DNA from: Agelaius tricolor | Lineage: Eukaryota > Chordata > Aves > Passeriformes > Icteridae | DNA length: 64,000 nucleotides | NCBI GenBank assembly: GCA_023055355.1 | Contig: JALJCS010000004.1 | Location: forward strand, 15,282,001-15,346,000 | Direction of reading: 5' to 3' | In this document: positions 59,901 through 64,000 of the stretch, piece after piece | Layout of the letters: every line of letters starts with the position of its first letter | Numbering within the stretch: the first letter of the stretch is position 1 | Notes under the pieces: model-generated | Seen by the model: the letters and a program-made list of their open reading frames with translations, nothing else | Database searches by the model: none | What the model was told of the DNA's origin: nothing | Made by a program: the position numbers and the translations under genes

Positions 59901-62838
59901 AACAGTCAATATCACAAAACCCCAGCAGCTAGTTTACTGACATTTTCTGCAGAATTCTTGCCTTTAAGAGAAAAATATTACTTAACATTTTATAGCACGT
60001 TTTCTAATCTGCATGAAAAGGAGATTGTGATTTTGTGAAAAATGTAAGAGGTTGAATTGAGGACAGTTAGGGAAATCAGCCAAATCTTTCAAGTAATTAT
60101 CTCTAAGTCCTTTTGTTTAATGTAGTTCTAACATTAGGCACAGGATACAAGGCAATAAATGGGATTCTGGTTTGTTTGGGGTATTTGTTGTGGATTTTTT
60201 TTTGTTTGGTTTTGACTTTTTTTTTTTTTTGAAAATCAGCCTTTTACCTTCTTTCCCCATAAAGGAGAGCATTGCATGGTAAATATGAAAGTTGTAAGAG
60301 CACACAAGGCAGACATCTGTCTGGCTTCCAGAATTAAATAAGGGAGACCTTTGTGATTATTTGGAAGGCTTTTTTTGGTACCTTGTGGTCCAGTCTAAGC
60401 AAAAGAAGTGGGAGATGCAAATTAGCTAGATATTTTGAGTAGGTACATCTTGAAGTTTCTGTCTTGAGATTTAATGTTTGTAGTCTGCTCTGTGAAAGCA
60501 CTTGTCATTTCATTACTGTTTTTCAGGAGTTTGTGGAGAATAGTAAGAAATCTATGAAAGAAGCTGGCCGGGGAGGTGGAGCTGAGGGCAGAGAGCTAAA
60601 ACCAATGGTAGGTGCAGATGAGGAGGTGGCGATCCTCCAAGAGTTTCACTTTTACTTCTTCTCCCTCTTTGTCTTTACTGACTGCACTTCTTCAGGAGAA
60701 GTTTTTGTTCTCTGTATCACTCAAGATGTTCTGCTTTTTCTGTTTGTGAGCTTGCCTATCACCTGGATGGCAGAGTTTTTGTCACAGCTGAGACCATCTC
60801 CTGTAAAAGTAAGATGAAAGGAACTGTCTCATATGAAACAAATGCAGTGTCATTTCATTAGGATTAGTGGTGCATGCCATGTGGTATATGCAGACAGCCC
60901 CAGATGCTGAACAGTCTAAAAATAAGATGGTTCTGAGATTTTATGGGCTCTTCTCAGCCCTGAGATGAACAATTTTTGCTCATCTTACTTTCACTGCAAA
61001 AGCCTGAAATGAAGAACACTTACTGCCTGCATCCATTGTTGCAAAGTAAGACCAGGTATTCAAAGCCCTCACCAAATTATCTTATGCAGTGCCAAGGAAT
61101 TGGATACAGTGATTCCTTTCAACCTGCTCAAATGACATTTCTCCCAGTTGTTTGTTTTATTGCCAACTACTTATGTTGCTTGTCTCTTGTGTGCTCTTTC
61201 CATCTCACACTGTCAGATGCACAGACAGTGAACAATGCATCATTTATGCTTCTGCAGCCTGTTTTACTTATGGTGTGCCTGTTAGGAAGGCATTGCATGT
61301 CTGAGTAGCCTGGAATAAGAACACTATACATGGTACAGATAACAGATAGGAGGATAAGTTTGGAAGGTGGAGAACAGAGGGCGTATAATAGAGAGCCAGG
61401 CTGGGCAAGGTATGATTTGTCATCGTACATTATGACTTTGTGAAACAAAGTATTTTTCCATTATCACTTTCTCAGAGTGTTTGGGGTCTTTTTCATTTCC
61501 GTTCCATGGGGATCATTTTTTAACCAAATGGAATCTAAATAAGTGTATGCTAACTGAAGAATTTCTTTTTCCAACAATGTATGTGAAGCCATGTTGCATG
61601 AGCATTTTTTGACTAAGCTGGAATGAGTTCCTGCTATAGACTGGATAGATGTGTAGCTTTGCGTGTTTTGCTATTTCATTATGGCATACCAGTTTCTAGA
61701 TTTGCTTATGCCTAAATGCTGCTCTGTTTATGCATATAAAAAACTAATTCTATGCTCATTTACTGTTTTCTTCTGGGAGTAATTCTAGCTGGTCAAGCAG
61801 ACACTAATGTTGGGATTTTCAGAGCGAGCTAATTGCTGTAAATGCAAATGTGCCATGAAAATTATTGAGATTTGGGTGTGCAAACTCTCTAGTAATATAC
61901 ACAAAAAATTCAGTTCAAAATTTTATGTTAAACTCTGTTTCAAAGAATTGGTTTACCTTAAGTGGTTTTCCACTTACACTGTTGTCAGAGCTGACACCAA
62001 CTGCTACTTACAGTTTTGTACTTGACTGCCTGAAACTTGGAGGTTAAAAAACTTTATTCAGCCCCACCCCTTGTAGAATTGCAAACCAAGTACTTGCAAA
62101 CCAAGGGTGGTTTTATTCTTAGAGGAAATTTTTAATGGACTCTTAGCCTGGTACTGGCTGAAAGTCCTCTTAGGAAAGCTGGAGAAGATGCTGAGCACTT
62201 GAGGCTCAGAGTGGAAGTCTCCTGCTGAATTACTCCCAATTCTGCTGCTCATGTGAATGTCTTGTTTGGAACTGTTTGGGCTTTGTGGTTTTCCATTTTT
62301 GGGCATTCAGCTCCAGTTGATTTGATTATGAAATACTAGGATCTCGCTTCCTAATCACAATGGGACACAGCAGTTAAATATCTGAGACCTTTCCCCAAAG
62401 TAGAGGGCCTCAGTTATAGCTAGAGTAGGATCATTCATAAGTCTATTGTGTAACAGTAGTGCCCATAGTCCCAAAATTGCATGTCAGAAAAATAGATCAA
62501 CACTACTTTTTTCTCTTTTTTTTACAAACAGAGTCTTTACTGCTTTGCTTCAGTTTCCTTGAAATGCAGATATTTCTTAGATATGACAATTATTTCTTCA
62601 AGTGAAATGCCCTAAGTGCAGTTGTATTTAAAATAGATATTAGTGGCAGAGATGAGAAAACTCTTTAGGAAGTTCTGTTCTTGTATCAAGGCACAACAAA
62701 AAACCCCACCTTTTCACGCTTTTTTCTTTATGGCTTCCAGTGACCCCTTTGACTCAATTTCTCCTTGTCCTTTGGCATCTGTCTAAGACTGTACTGTATG
62801 ACTTTGTTTTCTAGGCCTCTGGAGCAAGTTCATCTTGA
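14822..62838 (+). CDS. SLC44A1: SLC44A1 (CTL1) choline transporter-like protein, exons 2-16, 5' partial
   Basis: Seen: exons join as 14822-14911, 17022-17164, 24672-24808, 38665-38758, 43652-43821, 45619-45708, 47841-47968, 49004-49190, 51107-51272, 55086-55242, 55729-55812, 56910-57047, 58727-58963, 60527-60607, 62815-62838. Together they give 1926 nt, 641 codons and TGA, with no internal stop. The product matches remembered vertebrate CTL1 nearly end to end, including motifs such as [35 protein letters not shown] and RELKPMASGASS. About ten hydrophobic segments are visible, with a long Cys-rich extracellular loop between TM1 and TM2 (about residues 44-200), sequons at N168 and N491, and a seven-Cys cluster in exon 12. 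Known for the family: SLC44A1 is a sodium-independent, intermediate-affinity choline (and ethanolamine) transporter of plasma and mitochondrial membranes that feeds phospholipid synthesis. Exon 1 with the initiator ATG is missing, and about 653 residues are expected in total, close to human CTL1. Confidence 0.96.
15318..15350. repeat. (TTTA)n microsatellite
   Basis: The sequence reads gttta tttgtttatttatttattta, a short impure tetranucleotide run inside intron 2. Confidence 0.8.
16895..16933 (+). repeat. Short tandem duplication (about 19-20 bp)
   Basis: AAAGAATTTTTAGAAATTC is followed at once by AAAGAAATTTTTAGAAATTC, a single-base-different tandem copy just upstream of exon 3. Confidence 0.9.
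17022..17164 (+). CDS. SLC44A1: SLC44A1 exon 3 (end of TM1, start of extracellular loop)
   Basis: This 143-nt exon has acceptor ttcttccag and donor GTAAGT, and it ends after two bases of a Lys codon. It encodes residues 31-77: the rest of TM1 ([17 protein letters not shown]), then a hydrophilic [13 protein letters not shown] segment that opens the large extracellular loop. These motifs are almost invariant in vertebrate CTL1 as I recall it. Confidence 0.96.
20316..20640 (+). mobile_element. CR1 LINE 3' fragment
   Basis: The sequence follows the conserved CR1 3' region: CTACAGCTACCTGAAAGGA, CCCAGGTAACAAGTGACAGG, GGGGAGGTTTAGATTGGA, GTCACCATTCCTGGAGGT and a terminal ATTCTATCATTCTAATTC. It is 5'-truncated and much mutated, as usual for avian CR1. 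Confidence 0.9.
20645..21060 (-). mobile_element. CR1 LINE fragment, opposite orientation
   Basis: The reverse-complement CR1 signature is clear: CCCCTTGTCCTTTCACTAT, CTCCAACTCTCTTAGCA, CCAGCCCTCTCATCATTTTC, CCAGAGCTGG and GATACAGTTAGCTTTCTGGG. It abuts the preceding CR1 copy in opposite orientation. Open frames of 119 and 84 codons across it are remnants, not host genes. Confidence 0.88.
21700..23250. other. Unclassified C-rich intronic block
   Basis: GC content and C on the + strand are clearly higher than in the flanks, for example in CACCCCAGACCCACAG and CCCAGCAGCTCATTGCC. There is no convincing open frame and no family I can name. It is split by the CR1 end at about 22.3 kb. An old retroviral or other transposon remnant is possible. 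Confidence 0.3.
22258..22368 (+). mobile_element. CR1 LINE 3' end
   Basis: It contains CTGGACTCAGTGATCCTTGT, GGGTCCCTTCCAACTCAGG and TTCTATGCTTCTATAA, the hallmark avian CR1 terminus. The boundary upstream of about 22300 is uncertain. Confidence 0.85.
24672..24808 (+). CDS. SLC44A1: SLC44A1 exon 4 (extracellular loop)
   Basis: This 137-nt exon begins with the last base of the Lys codon opened in exon 3 and encodes [12 protein letters not shown] through KFAEIN. It holds three loop cysteines, expected to form disulphides. The donor GTATGA is weaker than most in the gene. Reading through it adds about 20 residues before a stop. Confidence 0.95.
25757..25990. mobile_element. LTR-like fragment
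   Basis: A GC-richer segment carries GATTGGCTACAGGTGTGGCC next to CTTTTATAACACTC and CTGCTCCTCTTCC, a CCAAT/TATA arrangement like avian retroviral LTRs. No clear termini or target duplication were found. Orientation and class are uncertain. Confidence 0.4.
30058..30122. repeat. TA-rich microsatellite with poly-T core
   Basis: (TA)n on the left, a T-run in the middle and (AT)n with (ATAC)n on the right make the tract partly self-complementary. It lies deep in intron 4. Confidence 0.85.
32416..34060 (-). mobile_element. CR1-type LINE, 1.6 kb, with decayed reverse transcriptase
   Basis: On the minus strand, 34048-33605 encodes an N-terminal reverse-transcriptase stretch with [15 protein letters not shown] and [13 protein letters not shown]. 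Further along are [19 protein letters not shown] and LADDTKLGG, the catalytic-palm region of non-LTR reverse transcriptases (CR1 clade). The frame is broken by at least one stop after HIM and by frameshifts, so it is inactive. The 3' end at about 32416 shows the CR1 terminal GAGTTGG signature. The endonuclease and ORF1 are missing (5' truncation). Confidence 0.9.
33605..34048 (-). pseudogene. Remnant of CR1 ORF2 (reverse transcriptase N-part)
   Basis: This is the longest intact piece of the CR1 copy, 147 codons from the first Met. It shows the finger motif [13 protein letters not shown] preceded by PLSIIFEQS and PADWK. Downstream palm motifs lie in other frames (33.1-33.6 kb). It is not expected to make a working enzyme. 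Confidence 0.85.
35915..35941. repeat. Perfect 13-bp-arm palindrome
   Basis: CAGGCATGGCAGG at 35915-35927 is followed by one base and then its exact reverse complement, CCTGCCATGCCTG, at 35929-35941. It lies in a GC-richer stretch of intron 4 and fits no named element. Confidence 0.9.
36397..37045 (-). mobile_element. CR1 LINE 3' fragment
   Basis: The reverse-complement CR1 signature runs through AGAATCATAACCAG, CTGGGCAGCCTGTTCCAATG, CTCCAGGCTAAACACCCCC, CCAGACCTGGACAGAGG and GCCATTGGCCTTCTTGGCTG. It contains no gene; open frames of 66-103 codons are remnants. Confidence 0.9.
38665..38758 (+). CDS. SLC44A1: SLC44A1 exon 5 (extracellular loop)
   Basis: This 94-nt exon has a strong acceptor (tttttttacttttcaacag) and a weak donor, GTAATA. 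It encodes [16 protein letters not shown] through CPKYPVPES, residues 124-155. It continues the Cys-containing loop, with two further cysteines. It lies 13.9 kb from exon 4, the longest intron in the window. Confidence 0.94.
40284..40869 (-). mobile_element. Avian endogenous retrovirus solo LTR
   Basis: The sequence agrees with a common avian LTR as I recall it: CATGGTTTAACGCC, GGAGAGAACTGGAAGGGTAA, ACTTCCCATGGGCAGGCAGG, GAATATCCCTTTGGTCAGTT, AAAAGGCCTTGGCTGTGTG and TCAACACAAATCCAAAATA. The element reads on the minus strand, starting TGCACTGG. Flanking ATCTG (40279-40283 and 40870-40874) is a plausible 5-bp target duplication. There is no internal region, hence a solo LTR. Confidence 0.8.
40870..41350. 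other. Unclassified GC-richer segment next to the LTR
   Basis: It is intermediate in GC and has no convincing open frame. It holds a TATAAA near 41243 and a hairpin at 41308-41331 (TACCCCTGT, six-base loop, ACAGGGGTA). It could be part of another old element; this is not determined. Confidence 0.3.
41700..41870. repeat. AT-rich TAAT/ATTA low-complexity tract
   Basis: Long runs of TTAATTA, ATAATAATATAA and AATTAATATAATTAAT occur here, with many short palindromes. Confidence 0.75.
43652..43821 (+). CDS. SLC44A1: SLC44A1 exon 6 (end of loop with N-glycosylation site; start of TM2)
   Basis: This 170-nt exon has a polypyrimidine-rich acceptor ending tgtcaccag and donor GTAATT. It encodes [19 protein letters not shown] and then [11 protein letters not shown], residues 156-211. 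N168-I-S is a standard N-glycosylation sequon in the extracellular loop. The end of the exon is the first part of TM2. Confidence 0.96.
43822..45618 (+). other. SLC44A1: SLC44A1 intron 6
   Basis: This intron is 1.8 kb. It contains a purine tract at 44716-44768. No repeat family or gene was recognised. Confidence 0.85.
44716..44768. repeat. Polypurine tract
   Basis: About 50 bases are A and G on the + strand almost without interruption, including GGGTGGGGGAGAAGG and repeated GGAAA units. Confidence 0.85.
45619..45708 (+). CDS. SLC44A1: SLC44A1 exon 7 (TM2 to TM3)
   Basis: This 90-nt exon has acceptor cttcttttgcag and donor GTAAGT. It encodes [17 protein letters not shown] and [12 protein letters not shown], residues 212-241. 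That is the end of TM2, a short basic turn and most of TM3. Confidence 0.95.
46911..46985 (-). mobile_element. CR1 LINE 3'-end scrap
   Basis: AATCACAGAATCACAGAATG followed by GGTTGGAAGGGACC and CATCTGGTCCAACC is the reverse complement of the avian CR1 terminus with its TTCTGTGATT-like tail repeats. Only about 75 bases remain. Confidence 0.8.
47320..47465 (+). repeat. Intron repeat, copy 1 (upstream of exon 8)
   Basis: It shares the order AGTAGACTCC, TTCACATCCTAATC, TCTCTGTT, TCTTACTCC and ACATACACCCTA with a segment in intron 8 (copy 2). The two are in the same orientation, about 1.2 kb apart, and visibly diverged. No repeat family could be named. Confidence 0.7.
47841..47968 (+). CDS. SLC44A1: SLC44A1 exon 8 (end of TM3, variable linker, TM4)
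   Basis: This 128-nt exon has acceptor aaaacatag and donor GTATGC. It encodes [14 protein letters not shown], a short linker MSAGALETQ, then the start of TM4 ([13 protein letters not shown]). Compared with human CTL1 as I recall it, the linker after KQR is about four residues shorter and poorly conserved, while both flanks are conserved. It is the most divergent stretch of the protein seen here. The exon sits between two diverged copies of a repeat at about 47.3 and 48.5 kb. Confidence 0.93.
48135..48226 (+). repeat. Tandem repeat, 2 x 46 bp
   Basis: Units 48135-48180 and 48181-48226 both run GGA-x-x-TGTTCTCTA ... CTGATT ... GTCAGG-x-GAGACTTTCTA, with about eight differences. They are adjacent and of equal length. 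Confidence 0.9.
48510..48652 (+). repeat. Intron repeat, copy 2 (downstream of exon 8)
   Basis: It matches copy 1 through TTGTAGACTCC, CTTCACATCCTAATCC, CCTCTCTGTT, TTCTCACTCC and TACATCCTATAA. Similarity fades outside these limits. Confidence 0.7.
49004..49190 (+). CDS. SLC44A1: SLC44A1 exon 9 (TM4-TM6)
   Basis: This 187-nt exon has acceptor cttccccctccag and donor GTAAGC. It encodes residues 285-346: [16 protein letters not shown], then [20 protein letters not shown] and a further hydrophobic span ending FLGTT. It therefore holds the end of TM4, a basic cytosolic turn (RKR) and the TM5 and TM6 region. Confidence 0.96.
49191..51106 (+). other. SLC44A1: SLC44A1 intron 9
   Basis: This intron is 1.9 kb and AT-rich. 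No repeat family or gene was recognised. Confidence 0.85.
51107..51272 (+). CDS. SLC44A1: SLC44A1 exon 10 (loop and TM7)
   Basis: This 166-nt exon has acceptor ttcatttctag and donor GTAAGG, and it ends after two bases of an Arg codon. It encodes [20 protein letters not shown], then [15 protein letters not shown] and [15 protein letters not shown]. The WWYH and [11 protein letters not shown] segments are hallmarks of the CTL/SLC44 domain. Confidence 0.97.
52337..52367 (+). other. SLC44A1: Candidate alternative (terminal or poison) exon in SLC44A1 intron 10
   Basis: A long pyrimidine tract (52302-52325) and ATTTTAAG form a good acceptor. If exon 10 (ending AG) splices to 52337, the frame continues in phase as [10 protein letters not shown] and stops at TAA 52365-52367. 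The peptide echoes the normal exon 11 start (R-EKRNLP). AATAAA hexamers at 52663-52668 and 52863-52868 could end such a transcript. The product would stop after TM7. This is inference; there is no transcript evidence. Confidence 0.3.
53580..54860. other. Unclassified block with purine-rich tract, possibly old retroviral DNA
   Basis: Composition shifts to mid-GC with frequent GGTCC and CAGGTC words, followed by a nearly pure A/G tract at about 54585-54660 and then TTTTGTTATAAAG near 54800. No coding frame above about 107 codons and no recognised motif was found. The LTR idea rests only on composition. Confidence 0.25.
55086..55242 (+). CDS. SLC44A1: SLC44A1 exon 11 (TM8 region)
   Basis: This 157-nt exon has acceptor ctcttttcaacag and donor GTAAGA. 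It encodes [18 protein letters not shown], then [17 protein letters not shown] and a basic tail LKGK. One oddity is codon TGT (Cys421) at 55141-55143, just before YHLGT. Remembered human CTL1 and paralogues have Arg there (RYH-x-G). Confidence 0.95.
55243..55728 (+). other. SLC44A1: SLC44A1 intron 11
   Basis: This intron is only 486 bases, and about half of it (roughly 55345-55590) is a + strand CR1 3' end. Without that insertion it would be near 240 bases. Confidence 0.85.
55345..55590 (+). mobile_element. CR1 LINE 3' fragment in intron 11
   Basis: It follows the CR1 3' consensus: AAGAAATTCTTCACTGTGAG, GAACAGGTTACCCAGAGAAG, CCCATCCCTGGAAGTGTTC, CTAGTGGAAGGTGTCC and TCTTCCAACCCAAGCCATCC. It is strongly 5'-truncated, about 245 bases, and occupies half of this small intron. 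Confidence 0.9.
55729..55812 (+). CDS. SLC44A1: SLC44A1 exon 12 (Cys-cluster intracellular segment)
   Basis: This 84-nt exon is in phase 0 at both ends, with acceptor gtgcttttctag and donor GTAAGA. It encodes residues 455-482 and contains seven cysteines within 19 residues (CARC...CICC...C...C). This cluster is retained across SLC44 paralogues. A lipidation or metal-binding role is only inference. Confidence 0.95.
55813..56909 (+). other. SLC44A1: SLC44A1 intron 12
   Basis: This intron is 1.1 kb and AT-rich. It has an 18-bp unit repeated with a 22-bp period at 55974-56013. No transposon was recognised. Confidence 0.85.
55974..56013 (+). repeat. Short tandem duplication (18-bp unit, 22-bp period)
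   Basis: CACTGATCTTTGGAATAT occurs exactly twice, separated by ATTC. Confidence 0.9.
56910..57047 (+). CDS. SLC44A1: SLC44A1 exon 13
   Basis: This 138-nt phase-0 exon has acceptor ccttttttcag and donor GTATGT. It encodes residues 483-528, [14 protein letters not shown] through GDFMLFLGK. There is a sequon at N491, and the exon enters TM9. NAY, NFC-x-SA and FLGK are conserved SLC44 features. Confidence 0.96.
57048..58726 (+). other. SLC44A1: SLC44A1 intron 13
   Basis: This intron is 1.7 kb and AT-rich. Nothing was recognised beyond ordinary intronic sequence. Confidence 0.85.
58727..58963 (+). CDS. SLC44A1: SLC44A1 exon 14 (TM9-TM10 and start of C-tail)
   Basis: This 237-nt phase-0 exon is the largest coding exon here. 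Its acceptor is ttcttcttcag and its donor GTAAGT. It encodes residues 529-607: [15 protein letters not shown], a short loop with NYQRDYT, the TM10 region [15 protein letters not shown], and the family signature [16 protein letters not shown] followed by [10 protein letters not shown]. Confidence 0.97.
58964..60526 (+). other. SLC44A1: SLC44A1 intron 14
   Basis: This intron is 1.6 kb. It has T-rich tracts near 59.28, 59.70 and 60.19-60.23 kb. Nothing else was recognised. Confidence 0.85.
60527..60607 (+). CDS. SLC44A1: SLC44A1 exon 15 (cytosolic C-tail)
   Basis: This 81-nt phase-0 exon has acceptor tgtttttcag and donor GTAGGT. It encodes residues 608-634, [14 protein letters not shown] through RELKPM, a hydrophilic charged tail. 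In mammals alternative splicing after ...KPM yields two C-termini. The one found in this window is ASGASS-type (exon 16). Confidence 0.95.
60608..62814 (+). other. SLC44A1: SLC44A1 intron 15
   Basis: This intron is 2.2 kb. The exon 15 frame stays open for 69 codons into it (stop at 60815-60817). No repeat family was recognised, and no LKKR-type alternative exon was seen. Confidence 0.85.
62815..62838 (+). CDS. SLC44A1: SLC44A1 exon 16 coding part (C-terminus and stop)
   Basis: After acceptor tttgttttctag the frame reads ASGASSS and then TGA at 62836-62838. This matches the end of the mammalian CTL1a form (ASGASSA in human, as I recall). The alternative short C-terminus (LKKR, CTL1b) was not found between 60608 and 64000. 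If present, it may lie further downstream. Confidence 0.93.
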   Translation, partial: ASGASSS

Positions 62839-62895
62839 AACTAGCCAGCCATATTGGAACCCATTGACATTCCAAAACAGTATATATATACATAT

Positions 62896-62940
<45 letters not shown>

Positions 62941-64000
62941 CAGCCAAAATCAGAGAAAAGGAACAGGGATTTAAAACTTTTTTTAACAATTATTTTTGTG
63001 AAACATGTACTCTTTTCATACGGGTGGCTTTTACAAGCAGCTTTATCATTGTTCCATTTCTTAAGTTATTTGTTGTGGTCATGGAAATGTTGATTCTTAT
63101 CTGCTTGATATTTTAAAATCTGGAGGAAGTATCATTGTAAAGATAATCTGAAATCATGACTGGGTTTAGAGACAGATTTCCCATGACACTGCTAATCTGC
63201 TGAGAGTTTTACTTGTTTAATTTCTTTAAAATTTTCATTAAATTCAGGACAGTGACATGTACAGAAAACCTTAAAATCAAGAAAAAATTCGAATTTATTT
63301 TTTCAAGAGGTTGTTTCAGCAAAAATTTGTTCAGTTGAAATGTGTTTGTAAGCAGTTATTTTACTTTATAGCCCTGGCAGGGCACAGTTCTGTTTACCAG
63401 TATCAGATATCACAATAACCAACTCCTCAGGTATTTAGGTGTGTGGGAGCCCTTGCATCTCCTATTGAACAGAACCTACAAAATGGGGACAGATAATTTT
63501 TATATGCAATTAACTTCCTGCTTATCCTACTTTTATCCCTCATACCCATTGCCCTCTATCCTCCCCCTGAGTTCAGTAGCCTCCTTCACACTTCAGCAGT
63601 GTTCCTTTGAAGGGTATGGATTCTCCATACAGACAAGTGAAATAACAGATTGTTAAAGCTCAGTCTTAGCCATACTCATGATTAATTCATGACTAGATAC
63701 AAAGATGCTGAGGTTGGGAAGAGAAATGAATTATACTGCTGTACATAAAAAAGTACTGTATGCTTCATTTCATCTAATGAGAGAGCTCTGGGAGGTAGAA
63801 AGGATCATTCCTTGCCTGTTGCTTGATCCATATTTGTACATACTGTAGTGGGTGGCTAAAGCCAGAAAGGGCAGAGAAACATTCCTTTGGAAGTGTAGTT
63901 CCCAGGATAGTTATCTGAAATTATTAAATAATGACAAGAGAACATGCTTTTTTATTATTATTATATACATAAATATCTCTTTAGTCTGGAAGTTCACCAG
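62839..64000 (+). other. SLC44A1: SLC44A1 3' UTR of the exon-16 form (end not defined)
   Basis: This follows the TGA directly. It starts with about 40 bases of ordinary sequence, then a (TA)n microsatellite at 62881-62938 that ends in an AATAAA hexamer at 62935-62940. The rest is AT-rich with no recognised gene or repeat family. The poly(A) site cannot be fixed from sequence alone. If a downstream alternative exon exists, the 3' part could be intronic for that form. Confidence 0.6.
62881..62940. repeat. (TA)n/(ATAC)n microsatellite ending in AATAAA
   Basis: A nearly pure TA dinucleotide run with CATATA/CATACA interruptions begins 42 bases after the SLC44A1 stop codon. It ends TATAAATAAA, supplying a poly(A)-signal hexamer at 62935-62940. 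Confidence 0.9.

Noticed and set aside
14822..62838. Minor-class (U12, AT-AC) introns
   Set aside because: All fourteen junctions placed are GT-AG with ordinary major-class donors, and no ATATCCTT-type donor was seen.
1..64000. CRISPR arrays, operons, tRNA or rRNA genes, bacterial mobile elements
   Set aside because: None were seen. The window is vertebrate intron/exon DNA; the repeats are CR1, LTR-like and microsatellite types.

Overview
The window is vertebrate nuclear DNA, almost certainly from a bird. It is AT-rich, its one gene is spread over many small exons, and the interspersed repeats are the avian set: CR1 LINE fragments in both orientations and several solo-LTR-like segments of endogenous retroviruses. 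The species cannot be fixed from the sequence alone.

The only protein-coding gene I can support is SLC44A1 (choline transporter-like protein 1, CTL1), on the + strand. Fifteen coding exons (numbered 2 to 16) can be placed to the base, from 14822 to 62838. All junctions are GT-AG, all phases match, and the exons join into one open frame of 641 codons plus a stop. The start codon and about 12 residues (exon 1) are not in the window, so positions 1-14821 are read as the 3' part of a long intron 1. Residue numbers below count from the first residue of exon 2.

Layout: 1-14821 is intron 1, with a CR1 scrap and three LTR-like blocks. From 14822 to 24808 lie exons 2-4 with long introns, CR1 copies at 20.3-21.1 kb and 22.3 kb, and C-rich unclassified DNA at 21.7-23.2 kb. 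From 24809 to 38664 is the 13.9 kb intron 4, which carries the two largest CR1 copies (about 32.4-34.05 kb with decayed reverse transcriptase, and 36.4-37.05 kb), an LTR-like fragment and a perfect 13-bp-arm palindrome. From 38665 to 62838 lie exons 5-16, more closely spaced, with a solo LTR in intron 5 and CR1 scraps in introns 7 and 11. From 62839 on is 3' UTR, which opens with a (TA)n microsatellite about 40 bases after the stop.

The most interesting unexplained signals are four. A candidate alternative terminal or poison exon lies at 52337 in intron 10, with a strong acceptor, the correct phase and a peptide resembling the start of exon 11. A diverged direct repeat of about 140 bp flanks exon 8. 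A 2 x 46 bp tandem repeat lies in intron 8. A perfect palindrome lies at 35915-35941. I found no evidence for a wholly new gene system.
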